From Gracilaria domingensis (taxonomy: Eukaryota; Rhodophyta; Florideophyceae; Gracilariales; Gracilariaceae), in assembly GCA_022539475.1 (NCBI GenBank), contig VCMS01000211.1, positions 34,836 to 98,835 of the forward strand: a stretch of DNA of 64,000 bases. Reading direction: 5' to 3'. A model generated the notes under the pieces. The model searched no databases and was not told the DNA's origin. It saw nothing but the letters and a program-made list of their open reading frames with translations. Each line of letters begins with the position of its first letter. Within the stretch, counting starts at the first letter, position 1. Below, piece by piece: positions 26,935 to 37,452 of the stretch. The position numbers and the translations under genes were made by a program.

Positions 26935-29115
26935 ATGGATAACAATCAACCCATTCAGGAAGACCCTCGTACACCCGTGGCTCAAGCCACTGGAACTCCT
27001 CCACCGCTCGCCGATGTCGCCGGACCCTCCGGTGACAACGTGAGTGACCGTCGGGGTACCCGCTCGCAGCCACAGGTTAATCTCCTCACACCCGTGGATA
27101 ATCCCGAAAGGATTAATCGTGACGCCTCTTTGGCTGGAAGACTCCGAGAACGGCTCGACGAGTACCGCTCGCAACTCAACACACCACAGGCAGCACCGCA
27201 GGAAACCGTTGGTTCAGTAACTACCGATGGACTTGCCGATGTCCTATGGCCGAAGGTTCGAGAGATGCTCGACGCTCGACTCGAAACCCTTGTGGATCTC
27301 CGAGTCTCTGTCGCTCTCGCAGAGCACTCCGACCAACTGGCTGAACGTGTCCTTCCAAAGGTTCTTGAGTCCGACGCTTTCGTCAACTCGCTTGCCTTAG
27401 GTATCCGCCGTGAGGTGACTCGCCAGGTAGGCCCGCCGCCCTCCGTGGGCGGAATTCAAAGTAATCCATTGGTATCCGTATGGCAACCCCGTTCCGAACC
27501 ACCGGGAGCAGCTGCCTTGCCAGCCCCTCGCCGGGTTCAACCACAGGTAGACCAATCGGGCGTACGTCCAGGGGGTAATAGAGACGCCCCTCGGCAAGAA
27601 GGCCTAATGGCCGTGCCACCCGTGAGGTACACCGGGGCCCAGGGCCCCCGAGCAACCATTGGTTTAGAGGCTGAAGATGAAGAGCCGCCATTGGAAGCTA
27701 GAAGCTCTGACCGTAGGAAGAAGAGAAGTGGAAGAAGGAAGAAGTCGAAGAATCAGAGGAAAAGCCGTAGGAACTCCAGCGGTAGTGAGTCCGATTCGGA
27801 TTCGCCGAGTTCCAGTGGCTCAGAAACGGATGAGGCGGCTGTTCGACGCCTCAAGCCGTTGGTAACAACCAATGAACTCTTCAAGAGAGTATTGGACTAC
27901 CGCACGTATCGCCTGGCCGATCGGTCTGCGCGGTACTCGAGCTCGGTGGCCAAGAAGGTCGCCAGATGGGCCAAACGGATGCAGCTAACCATAACGGAAA
28001 AGTTTTCGGGATCTGACCCCATTTCTATCCTTAGGTTTCTCAGTCTGTTCCGTACGGCCTGTGATCAGAACGGCATCCACGAGGGTGCCGCTCTGTATCT
28101 CTTTCAGTTTTTCCTTCATGGGCAAGCGCATGACCATGTGGTTTCTAAGATCTCTGGGACTACGGACCCCGTCGATGCAACCGATCGGGAGCTCCTTCGA
28201 TCCTATCCAGAGGTTGTGCATTACCTTTTGGAAACTTACGCGACGGATGATGTCATTATGGACGCCCATCAGGAAGTGATATCCTACAGGCAAGGTTCGA
28301 ACGTAACCGAGAAGGATTACGCCGACCAACTTTGGAGAAAGGCCTATAGGTGTGGTAATGTGTTCTCCGAGAACAGGTTGAAGCAGCATTTCATAGCTGG
28401 ATTGCTGCCTGCCATCAGGACGCACGTTCGCAATCACCATATGGACCATTCGAATCTCTCCTACAGGCAGTTGGTGAATTACGCCGAAGGGTACGGAAAG
28501 ACCTACAGAACTTCCCGTCGGGCACCGGATCATGACGCCAGAGGAAGAGCAACTCCTTTCAGGAAGAGTTCTCATGCCCATTTGGTTGAGAGCTCTGAAA
28601 GCAGTGCCTCAGGTTTGTTCGCGGACGACGGTAATGTCTTCGCAGTCTCCTTTGGTTCCGCTCCGTCAGGTGCTCCTTCAATACCGTCGACAGGAACAAC
28701 TACCCCTTCAGGACAGCCTACGCCAAAGTATTTCCCAGTTCAGCCACGCAGGGATGTCTTTCAACGCTCCCGTCAGGCTTGCTACATTTGCCTGTCAACG
28801 GTTACTCCATGCGACTGCATGAAGTTCTTACCGAAGGAAACGAAGGACAAACTCATGGCTTTAAGGAACGAGAACTACCAGGCACGGCGATCCGAAGGAA
28901 TGTTCAACCGTCAGGCTCCGCGATACACATCGTCTCCGGGAACTTCGAGGTACGTTACACCAATGGAAACGCCCGTAAAGGCACCAGCGGTAAATAATAT
29001 CTCGACTCCAGTTGACGGTGGAGGACCGGAACACCTTGTGGATGCTCCAGAAGAAGCGCCTGCCAGTGGTCACGCGTACCCCATTAGTGGAGAAACGCAG
29101 TCGGAAAACGCGTAG
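26935..29115 (+). CDS. gag: Gag polyprotein of the Gypsy element
   Basis: 726 codons, intact. An acidic/Pro-rich N-terminus is followed by a basic RKKRSGRRKKSKNQRKSRRN-type segment and a retrotransposon capsid region (ILRFLSLFRTACDQNGIHEG, then YLFQFFLHGQAHDHV). A short Cys motif near the end (CYICLSTVTPCDC) sits where the zinc knuckle is expected. Gag ends with TAG at 29113-29115. The pol frame is the -1 frame and is open from 29088, so the two overlap by 28 bases. Confidence 0.82.
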   Translation: MDNNQPIQEDPRTPVAQATGTPPPLADVAGPSGDNVSDRRGTRSQPQVNLLTPVDNPERINRDASLAGRLRERLDEYRSQLNTPQAAPQETVGSVTTDGLADVLWPKVREMLDARLETLVDLRVSVALAEHSDQLAERVLPKVLESDAFVNSLALGIRREVTRQVGPPPSVGGIQSNPLVSVWQPRSEPPGAAALPAPRRVQPQVDQSGVRPGGNRDAPRQEGLMAVPPVRYTGAQGPRATIGLEAEDEEPPLEARSSDRRKKRSGRRKKSKNQRKSRRNSSGSESDSDSPSSSGSETDEAAVRRLKPLVTTNELFKRVLDYRTYRLADRSARYSSSVAKKVARWAKRMQLTITEKFSGSDPISILRFLSLFRTACDQNGIHEGAALYLFQFFLHGQAHDHVVSKISGTTDPVDATDRELLRSYPEVVHYLLETYATDDVIMDAHQEVISYRQGSNVTEKDYADQLWRKAYRCGNVFSENRLKQHFIAGLLPAIRTHVRNHHMDHSNLSYRQLVNYAEGYGKTYRTSRRAPDHDARGRATPFRKSSHAHLVESSESSASGLFADDGNVFAVSFGSAPSGAPSIPSTGTTTPSGQPTPKYFPVQPRRDVFQRSRQACYICLSTVTPCDCMKFLPKETKDKLMALRNENYQARRSEGMFNRQAPRYTSSPGTSRYVTPMETPVKAPAVNNISTPVDGGGPEHLVDAPEEAPASGHAYPISGETQSENA
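29088..29115 (+). promoter_or_regulatory. Gag/pol -1 overlap with possible slippery site
   Basis: The pol frame has its last upstream stop at 29085-29087 and overlaps the end of gag. Within the overlap lies GGAAAAC just before the gag stop, similar to but not identical with canonical X_XXY_YYZ heptamers. A -1 frameshift would fuse gag to pol. An alternative is initiation at the pol ATG at 29205. Confidence 0.4.
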
Positions 29116-29204
29116 AGGAGCGGCTTGAGGCGAGCCGCCCCTCTGAGGATCCTAGCCTCATCGCCAAAGGTGAAGAAGCTCATCCGAGGGAACTTCAGAA
29201 GCCT

Positions 29205-32200
29205 TTGGATACTCAACCGCCGAAGCCACAGGAAGAAGACAGAAGTCTGGACCAATGGTGTAACGAAATGGAAACCGAAGGGGATACGCCAGTTTGTATC
29301 CTGCGGAAAGAGAACTATAAATTGAGACACACCATTGGAATAACTGCCTCGAGGTCACGGGTCGTGACCAGCGTCCTGGACACAGGGGCAGGACCAAACT
29401 TGGTTCATCCGAAGGTCTTACCGGCTGGTTGGGAGGATGCGGTGAAGGTTAGAAAGACTCCAAGGGTGACAGACGCATCAAAGCGACCAATGGATATTAA
29501 AGGAATCATTCCTCTCTGCCTACAGATTGGCGACCTTCGGGTCCGTACCTGGTTCCTTGTATGTCCTACCTTAGGTGCAGAATGCCTCCTCGGGACGTCT
29601 TTCATAGACCGATACGTGAAAGCGATCTACCCCGGCCTCCGGAAGGTCTCTTTCTACCGCACCCGTCCAGTGGCGATTATCGGTTCCAAATCTGGTCCCG
29701 ATGCCAACCCGCGCCGCCCTCCGTTGGCGCAGAATACCGTTTCCAATAAGGTTCGGTTATCGAAGGCGGTAACCATACCGCCCATGACGCAGATTGCCGC
29801 TCCGGCACAATGCGAAACCGCTGGTTTGGTGACGCTTCAGAATCATCCGAAGACGATTCAGCGTCACCTTTCCTTAATGGCCAATGGAATCATGGACTGC
29901 AGGCCGAAGGTTCCCTTTTTGGTTAACATGAGCAACTTCCGGGACCGTCCGGTACGTCTACCAAAGGGTACTGTTATTGGTATTGCACTACCAGCTCCAA
30001 TGGCTATCATGGAAACCTCATGGGATGAGCTCACCACCAACGACGACGAGGACGTCGAAAGTTGGGAGGGGGAGGTAAACCTTGGCGAGGAATTCGAATC
30101 CTACCGTCCGCAGGTTATAGACCTCCTCCGAGATTTTAAATCCATGTGGTCTGGCCAATTGGGAGAAATTCGGGCTACGAAACACCGAATAGACCTTAAG
30201 GACGACGCTAAGCCGGTGTACCAACACCCGTACCGTACAGGCCTTAAGGGACGCGAGATGGTGGCGGAACAACTGGCAAAGATGCGTAAAGCTAATTTCA
30301 TCGAGCCAGCACCACCGCACGAATCCCAATGGGCAAGTCCTTTCGTTCTCGCGGCGAAGAAGGACGGGTCCGTAAGGTTTTGCATTGACTACCGAAGGCT
30401 TAACGCGATGACCAAACGGGACAGTTATCCGATTCCCAGAATGGACGACTGCCTGGATTCCTTAGGCGAAGCAACGGTATTCACCACTCTGGATGCCAAA
30501 TGGGGCTATTGGCAGATACCATTGGGTGACGACGCGAAGCCCCTCACGACGTTCACAACCCATGAAGGATTGTTCCGCTTCACACGGATGCCTTTTGGTT
30601 TGATGAACGCACCGGCGACTTTCCAACGGGCAATGGATATAATCCTATCTAGAGTCAAGTGGAATTTTGCCTTGGTTTATCTGGATGACGTAATTATATT
30701 TTCGAAGACCGTTCGGGAACATTTCACCCATGTGAGGTCAATCCTGAGGATTCTCCGTGAGGCTGGGATAACTTTGAAGCTCCCAAAATGCTTCTTTTTC
30801 CAAGCCTCAGTGGATTATCTTGGCCATGTGGTTCGTCCTGGAAAGCTTCAGGTTACCAAGAGGACTACAGACGCAATTCGACTGGCAAAACCACCGCGAA
30901 CTCACACGGAGTTGCGCTCATTCCTTGGGCTATGCAATGTATACCGTAGGTTCGTCCAAGGGTTCTCAAAGATCGCGGCACCTCTGAACGAAATGCTCAA
31001 GAAAGGAACGCCGTCGGAATTTGAATGCCTCACGGATGAACAGTACGAATCATTTCAAACCTTGAAGGATAAGCTACTGAATCCTCCCGTATTGGCATTA
31101 CCGAAGCCGGATAAACCATACATCCTGGATACTGACGCTTCCGATGGACAGATTGGATGTGTTCTCCTACAGGAACAGGAATCTCCAAAGACTATCGACC
31201 TATTGGTTACTGGAGTAGGACTCTGAACAATGCCGAACGGAACTATAGCACAACCGAAAAGGAATGTCTTGCCATTGTTTGGGCAGTACTGACCTTGAGG
31301 CCCTACCTCGAGGGAGTTCGGTTTACCATCAGGACGATCACCACTCTCTCCGCTGGCTTTTGAATATGACGGACGCGTCCAGCAGGCTAGCAAGGTGGAG
31401 GCTACGGCTGTCTGAGTTCGAATATGATGTAACCTATAGGCCGGGAGTGAAGCACCAATCGGCTGATGCCTCAGTCGAATACTTACCGATGGAGATGACG
31501 ATACCCTTTGGATGACGAAATACCAACGCCGAACCTCGATGGGTACGAAACAGATCCCGAGGATGACTTCCTGCTGGCGACGGTACAGTGTACCGATGGA
31601 GAGGTGGACCCAACGGAAGTTTATTTAGTTGATTGGCCAACGGAATGTGAGCATGAAGAACTAGACCTGGAGGTTAATGCAATCGTGCCTGAAGAAAAAG
31701 AGCTACTTCCCATCACGCTGGAAAACCTTCTACAGGCCCAGAAGGATGATGAGTTCTGTAAAGAAAAAGCAGAGCTCGTTGGAACCAAGGGATGCCTCAT
31801 TGACTTCGACCGATTCGGACTACTCTGCCGAAGGTCTCCACTGGATGGTTCTATCCAGAAGGTGATTCCCAAGTCTCTGCAGGCACGGTTCCTTTATCTG
31901 GCACACTACCCACGCTTCGCTGGTCACCCTGGAGGTACTCGCATGTATCAAACCCTTAGGAAGCATTTCTACTATCCGTTTATGGCTAACGACCTTTGCA
32001 ACACGGCGAAGACCTGTGCTTCCTGCGCAAAAGTTCGTGGAACTCGAGCGCGCCATCAGGCTAAGCTCAAGTTGTTCCCAGCGGCTGGCCCATTGGAGTT
32101 TATCGCGATGGATATCCTTGGGCCACTCCCGAAGTCGGTGCATGGCAACCAGTTCATCCTGGTTATCACCGACAGGTTTACCAAAACCACAAGGGCTATC

Positions 32201-33520
32201 CCGCTCAAGAACACTACCGCAACGGATGTAGCAATGGCGTTCCTTACGCACTGGGTTTACCCTTATGGTTTGCCTCTCTATCTCCTGACGGATAATGGTA
32301 GTCAGTTCGTATCGAAGTTCTTTTCGCACGTCTGTGCTACCTTGGGTATCAAGCATGTCACGACGACGGCTTATCATCCGCAGACCAATGGTCAGGCCGA
32401 GCGGTTCAACATAACGCTGGTTAACCGTTTGGTACACTACACTGCTGAGCACCAACTGGACTGGGATGACTACGTTGAACCATTGGTTTATGCCTACAAC
32501 ACTCAGGTGCATAAGTCCACTGGTACCACCCCATTTGATCTCACTCTGACTCGGCAGCCGTTACCATTGGCAGTGGACGTGAAGACATCTTGGTTCCCTC
32601 AGGACATTACCGAAGGTATGACCCCAACGCAGGCTAAGCGCTATGCACGCCGAAGGATTGACGATATACTCCATACGGCCCGCACCACGCTTATGCGAGC
32701 CCAGCTCAGGTACAAGGCGGACTTTGATAAGTCTGTCCGCTCTACGCCTTCCTTTAAGGATGGAGAGTTGGTACTTCTGGATAGGGCACCGTCGGAGAAA
32801 CCATTGGATGATATGGAGCTGGCATCCCGAAAGCTCTTGCCGCGCTCTACTGGACCCTTCAAGGTTCTGCGATCGACTTCCCATACGGTTACTATCGAGC
32901 GCGATGGCCTTCAAGACACAGTTGATATCGATCGTGTCTCGTCTGCCCCAGTGGTAACTGCCCCTCCGACGTCGGGTACACAGCAGAAATCCAGTGGAAC
33001 TGACGCGAGCCGGGAGCCTACTAACGGTCCCTCCATAGGAACGCCCTCTTCCGAACGGTCGAGTGCAACTGCACCTCCTACGGCTACGCCAAAGGTTGTC
33101 ACTGCTGATACAACCATGGGTACGGAAGCTTCCGCAGAGGGCGATGACACCAACAGATTCGCTCCTTTGGACGAAATGGACCTTCCTGAGCAGGAATTCG
33201 AACCTTTGGTTGATGGCCCCGCTGCCGAGGATAAGCGCCCTGCGCAGGTTGAAACATCTTCTCCTTCAGGCTTTGGTCCATTGGATACAATGGATTTGCC
33301 AGAAGAGGTCTTACCGAAGGAGTATGTCGTCGACCACATTGTCTCCGCTGGTATCGATGACGACGGTAATGTCATCTACAAGGTCCGTTGGTACGGTTAT
33401 CCACCGGAGTTTGACCAATGGGAGCCAAGGGAGCACATCCCAGAGAACTTTATCCGAAGGTTTTGGAAGAAACAGGGGCGCACGGAGCGCGCCTTTAAGG
33501 AGGGGGCGTATGACCCGTAA
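29205..33520 (+). pseudogene. pol: Pol polyprotein of the Gypsy element, broken in RNase H
   Basis: Domains in order: aspartic protease (VLDTGAGPNLVH), reverse transcriptase (FCIDYRRLNAMT, MPFGLMNAPATFQRAM, LVYLDDVIIFSKT with catalytic YxDD), and RNase H ([17 protein letters not shown]). After about 31165 the RNase H continues in another frame ([20 protein letters not shown]), after about 31330 in a third, and from 31508 in the second again. The last open frame (31508-33520) holds integrase, with zinc-binding HHCC (HYPRF...HPGG, CASCAKVRG) and catalytic FIAMDILGPLP, LLTDNGSQF and HPQTNGQAERF. It ends with a chromodomain (YKVRWYGYPPEFDQWEPREH) that would bind modified histone tails and direct integration. 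Only the frame breaks prevent a continuous reading. Confidence 0.85.
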
Positions 33521-34560
33521 GAAACATAGCCACATTGTCCAGAATGGAAGCGATCATCACGAAGTAATACACTTAGCGGAATTTTTCGTTGTCCGCACTC
33601 GTAACTGTAACTGTAACTTGCTGACTATGCTAACGCGTCACATCATTGGCTTGTTTACAGCGCGCGCGCGGGTTGCAACGCCGCGCGAAGCGCCAAAAAA
33701 TCCACTGCCAATTGCAACAATTTTTTAAAACTGCTTGCCAGGCTGATTTTTGGCCGAAAAGAAAGAATTGGCTGTATCTCCGTTCCTGGGCCACGCACAG
33801 ACGAACGGACACCGGATTCGGAATCTCTAGAATGCGCCGATTCCAGCCCAAATTGAACGATTGCCAGACTGCGCACCACGCTGGCGCCAGGAAGCACGCA
33901 GGAACCGTTGGCATTGTTCAAAAAATCTACCAATTACTTTATTTGATCAACCGATGGCCCTTGGCACTATCTGTGCGCGTTTGTACACCAATGGAGACAT
34001 ACAATACGGCTCCACAGTAGCAGAGGTGGACAGCTGTTGCCGTGGCAACCGGCTGACCCCGATTGGCTCCGACATGCTCCGCCTATGACGCTGGCCCAGT
34101 GCACAGCGGGAAGAAGCTGAAATACTGTCTGTTGTGACGACCTCTGGAAAGAACCTAGATCCGTGCCGAACCATCTTCACCATTAGGACCGCTTGCACCA
34201 TCTTGCTGACTCACTTCTGTGGAACTCGCGCGTAGCCTGCGGTGTGAAAGGATCCGATGGGGCGAAGAAAGCATCGCAACGCCCTCACTGGGCGCATCAA
34301 CCCTCTGTGGAGCGCCATCACCTCGCTTTTGGCGCTTAAGCGATCCTCCCATTGGTGGCCTAGAAGCAGATTCGGTCATCGAATCAGGAGCTTCTGGGCC
34401 TTCGAAGGCCTGCAGGGTGAGCAACGTCGGCTGCACCCGCGGGTTGAAGGCCTCTACCACCGCCCTCCTGAGTCGCTGCTGGTATCGATTCAGTACCTCT
34501 GACAAATCCTTCTCGAGTTTCTGGGTGTTTTCCTTGAGAATTTCCTCCAGACCTTGAGGC
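33521..34560. other. Non-LTR filler between pol and LTR remnant
   Basis: Where a 3' LTR of about 344 bp should lie, this 1-kb stretch shows no match to the 5' LTR. On the minus strand 34155-34505 is open (116 codons), and the frame extends upstream with a helical stretch EEILKENTQKLEKDLSEVLN. The translation is polar and low in complexity, perhaps a fragment of another element's gag. I cannot identify it. Confidence 0.5.
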
Positions 34561-34585
34561 TAGTGACCCGTGCCACTATACTACA
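34561..34585 (+). repeat. 25-bp LTR-end remnant
   Basis: Identical to 26785-26809, the last 25 bases of the 5' LTR (TAGTGACCCGTGCC through ACTACA). The base before it already differs. It is directly followed at 34586-34624 by a displaced 39-bp copy of 34968-35006 from the neighbouring HAD gene. Confidence 0.8.
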
Positions 34586-34644
34586 CCATCTTCTGCAACA
34601 GGTCCCCAATAGCAGAATCCACTTGTGTATATCTCAATACCCTT

Positions 34645-35556
34645 TTATGAATCATGGTGGTTTTTATCGTGCTGATTTTCCTCGTAGCCGTACAACAGAG
34701 CCACCAACATAATTGTCGAATGTACATCCTCCACGCTTTCGAACAGGTTGTGTACTCCACGCGGGATACAATCTTCTTTGACGTGAACGCCGTACACGCC
34801 TACCTCATGCAAAGGCCCGTCGCTCAAAGCACTTCCGAACGTCACGACGTCATCCGTATCAATAAATCTCGGTTCATTATCCACAAGATTTTCTCCTCCG
34901 CTTCCTTTTGTGTATCGCTTGTCCACAATTTCGCAACTTTTATCGCCGGGATAGATAACAAACGCATCCATCTTCTGCAACAGGTCCCCAATAGCAGAAT
35001 CCACTTCTTCTTTCCACTGCCACAGTTTGTTGTACACGAAATTGGGAAGGCCACTATCACTTCTGGTCTCCACGAACCCCTTCTCATCATCATTCACAAT
35101 ACCATGCCTCGTATTCAATTCCCTTGCCAGGAACAGTAGTCTGTCAACAGTGTGGTCAAGGGTGTGATCATTGAATGCACCCTTAATTTCCCTCTCGTCA
35201 GAGAAACGGAGGAAAGCTCCATGATTCGCCGAGACACTAAACTTATAGTCTCCGAGTCCTTCCATTTTCCCCTCCACGTCGCCCACATCACCGCCTGTGA
35301 CAAGTCCGAAACCAACACGTTCGTCAATGAACTTCATACACTTCACAACTTCTTCTGGAATTGACTCTCCTTCTCTTCTCAACGTTCCATCAACGGAACT
35401 TAATATACCGTAACCATTGGCATATATGAACTTAGATAAGGTATTGGGTGAAATTTCCGCCAAGTCTCTCTGTTCCTCTGCCATTTCTCCTGATACAGTC
35501 ACCATACTGCCACAAGTACCGCATAGACAGGAACTGCATAGACTTCTCAGTTTCAT
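34645..35556 (-). CDS. HAD-superfamily phosphatase-like protein, nucleophile lost (paralogue A)
   Basis: 303 codons, uninterrupted. It has the layout of a HAD type IIB phosphatase: motif I in GYGILSSVDGTL, VGFGLVTGGD, VSANHGAFLR and FGSALSDGPLHEVG. In active enzymes motif I is DxDxT. Here the first Asp is Ser (SVDGT), so the aspartyl-phosphate nucleophile is missing, and motif IV (GDxxND in active forms) is also altered. The homologue at 59581-60431 keeps DVDGT. An N-terminal extension begins MKLRSLCSSCLCGTCGSM. It may be a catalytically dead regulator or a decaying duplicate carried with the mobile segment. Confidence 0.75.
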   Translation of the reverse strand: MKLRSLCSSCLCGTCGSMVTVSGEMAEEQRDLAEISPNTLSKFIYANGYGILSSVDGTLRREGESIPEEVVKCMKFIDERVGFGLVTGGDVGDVEGKMEGLGDYKFSVSANHGAFLRFSDEREIKGAFNDHTLDHTVDRLLFLARELNTRHGIVNDDEKGFVETRSDSGLPNFVYNKLWQWKEEVDSAIGDLLQKMDAFVIYPGDKSCEIVDKRYTKGSGGENLVDNEPRFIDTDDVVTFGSALSDGPLHEVGVYGVHVKEDCIPRGVHNLFESVEDVHSTIMLVALLYGYEENQHDKNHHDS

Positions 35557-35820
35557 ACTTCTCTGAAAAGCAACCTTAAGTGCAGTTTCAGAAATGTTAG
35601 GACGCTACATGTTCAATTGCGAATTATGTGGTGCCAACAATGATGTTAGCGATACCGAGCATGTGGCATGTTGCAATTAGACGCAACTGGACCAAAGACG
35701 TATGTCATTTGTTCAATTACCAGCCTGCCGCACCTTTTCTATGTTCATATGTATAGCCTTGCAATAGTATACTACTCTTAATACTCGCAAGACACTCATA
35801 ATTTACTAATCATCTCATTC

Positions 35821-36783
35821 TCATCCACTTCGAGGCGCTCGCAGCCTCATTATTGGCAAATCGTCATCACTACTACTCTCGAGCACTTCAGTTCTACCGG
35901 CATCCGCTTCCATACCAATCTCCACGACCACTTGGTCTTCTTCCATGTCAACCGCCTCACCCTCCTTATCGGACAACAGTTCATCCTCCGCCTCCTTCTC
36001 CTCGTCACCATTGACAAACGTTGATCGGAAATCCTGCACCCGATGAACAGCATCAGGTAGTGCGTAGCCCTCTGGTACCATGTACATGCGGTATCTAACC
36101 AGCAAATCCATAGACTCGGGCCTATTCAGCTTGTCCTTCCCACTCGCTCCAGCATGTGTCACATCACCACGGCCCACGAATACAGAGTACGGTGGGATGA
36201 TTATCTTCTTCGCTGGATACACCTCCGACATCACTTGCAACTGTTGGTTGTTCATCTCCACCAGTTGATGGCTTCCAGCGCTCACCCAGAGAGGAAAGCC
36301 CTCTTTCCCAGAGGCCATTACAAAGTATCCGGGGTTACCAGTATTCATTGTTTCCTTCGTAACCAGACCACTGAAGTCGGTGTGCCGCGTCTGGCGCTTG
36401 CACTTTCTCGTCGTCCCCAGAAATCGACCACCAGTTTTCGGAGTGTACATCTTCACAGCTTCCTTTTCATTGTCCCATAGTTCCAATGCCGCAGCAATTG
36501 TACCCATTCGAACATCAAGTAAAGAACGCGACCTTACAATCCACCTGAGCTCCTCATTATCCTCCGGCTTCTCCACCGTACCCCAACGTGTCGACATCAC
36601 TCTCCCCTCAAATGGTCCATCGCTACCGTCCTTCCATCCTTCATCATCGTTGATTATTTGAACAAACGACTTCTGTTTCTCTCCTTTCCGTATATCCGGC
36701 ATCGCTCCATACTCATTCTCGAAGACGTCCACCAACTTCCCGACACATCTCCGAACTCCCGAACTTCTTCCAACTCCTCCCAT
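35821..36783 (-). CDS. Fe(II)/2-oxoglutarate-dioxygenase-like domain, C-terminal half
   Basis: 320 codons. It contains a likely double-stranded beta-helix core: HxD in KRQTRHTDFSG, a strand-rich middle (GFPLWVSAGSHQLVEMNNQQ), and the distal His in YSVFVGRGDVTHAGASG. An Arg in LLVRYRMYM, about 20 residues later, could hold 2-oxoglutarate. HxD...H...R is the metal/cosubstrate signature of AlkB, TET/JBP and related oxygenases. The assignment rests on these motifs alone. The tail is acidic (DMEEDQVVVEIGMEADAG). The frame overlaps the upstream one at 36741, where one G is missing compared with copy B, which reads straight through (GDVSGKLVDFF). So 35821-37433 should be one reading frame broken by a single-base deletion or sequencing error. 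Confidence 0.55.
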   Translation of the reverse strand: MGGVGRSSGVRRCVGKLVDVFENEYGAMPDIRKGEKQKSFVQIINDDEGWKDGSDGPFEGRVMSTRWGTVEKPEDNEELRWIVRSRSLLDVRMGTIAAALELWDNEKEAVKMYTPKTGGRFLGTTRKCKRQTRHTDFSGLVTKETMNTGNPGYFVMASGKEGFPLWVSAGSHQLVEMNNQQLQVMSEVYPAKKIIIPPYSVFVGRGDVTHAGASGKDKLNRPESMDLLVRYRMYMVPEGYALPDAVHRVQDFRSTFVNGDEEKEAEDELLSDKEGEAVDMEEDQVVVEIGMEADAGRTEVLESSSDDDLPIMRLRAPRSG

Positions 36784-37433
36784 TTAGGGACAGCATTATC
36801 GGTCGCAAAGCCATCAAGCATGCAATATCCATTCTGCCTTAGCTCAGCTTGCATTCGGGCGAAGAACATTTGCCCAAATTCGTCATGCTCCTTCGCAGCA
36901 GCCCACAGCACCTCTTCATCATCCATACCTGTCGGCCGAGTACGAGGATACTGCATACCAAATATCTCCGCCCGTAGGCGATGTTCAGCCCTTGCAGCGT
37001 GCCAAAAGACAAGATGGTGTACATCTTTGAGATTCGAGACACTTAGCAGCTCCGACCTATGTCCCTTCGGCAATTGAATGACTCTGAGCCAGGGTTCCTT
37101 GTGCTCAATTACGTTCTTCCCTTGCCATTCCTGCGGTCTCAGCCTGACATACCCGCACCATGATGGGTTCGGTGGGCCATCACATGGGTCTCCTGGAACA
37201 AGTTCGTGCTCCTCAGATTCCGGAAGAGCTGTAGGTAACTCGTCATCAAATGACCCCCCACCTGTCTCTTGCTGATCGTCTGGCGCAGCATCTCTCTCGA
37301 CGGTGACAACCCGTGGAACTGTCACAGAAAGAAGCTCATCGTCATCCACAAATGCAGAACTGCCTGCCATCTCTGCATTCGCTCCCTCTTCCAATGCCAC
37401 GAACTGAACCTTCATCGACCTTCCTCTCAGCAC
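36654..37433 (-). CDS. N-terminal half of the dioxygenase-like region
   Basis: 259 codons. It includes a Trp-rich conserved-looking block (PSWCGYVRLRPQEWQGKNVI, then LLSVSNLKDVHHLVFWHAAR) and a helical part (EEVLWAAAKEHDEFGQMFFA) leading to QNGYCMLDGFATDNAVPKWE. The last resembles the start of phytanoyl/2OG-oxygenase folds. The last 30 codons are out of frame because of the missing G at about 36741. Upstream the frame is the same as that of 37446-38000, separated only by a TAA at 37446-37448. Confidence 0.5.
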   Translation of the reverse strand: MLRGRSMKVQFVALEEGANAEMAGSSAFVDDDELLSVTVPRVVTVERDAAPDDQQETGGGSFDDELPTALPESEEHELVPGDPCDGPPNPSWCGYVRLRPQEWQGKNVIEHKEPWLRVIQLPKGHRSELLSVSNLKDVHHLVFWHAARAEHRLRAEIFGMQYPRTRPTGMDDEEVLWAAAKEHDEFGQMFFARMQAELRQNGYCMLDGFATDNAVPKWEELEEVREFGDVSGSWWTSSRMSMERCRIYGKERNRSRLFK

Positions 37434-37452
37434 ATGTTCATTTAGTTAAGAC
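37426..37452 (-). other. Candidate 27-nt intron spanning the TAA at 37446
   Basis: Minus strand GTCTTAACTAAATG, ending TGCTGAG. It contains a branchpoint-like TTAAC. The same segment, 26 nt long and with CTAAC, exists in copy B near 63250. Removal keeps the frame. The donor is weak. Confidence 0.3.

Larger units (their letters stand above)
26466..34585 (+). mobile_element. Ty3/Gypsy chromovirus LTR retrotransposon, degenerate
   Basis: A 5' LTR (26466-26809), a putative primer-binding site, gag, a frame-shifted pol with protease, RT, RNase H, integrase and a C-terminal chromodomain, and a purine-rich tract (33497-33506). Of a 3' LTR I can find only the last 25 bases at 34561-34585. The sequence between 33521 and 34560 does not match the 5' LTR. 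Pol carries at least three frame changes in the RNase H/linker region (about 31165, 31330 and 31500). The copy is therefore not autonomous. Confidence 0.82.
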
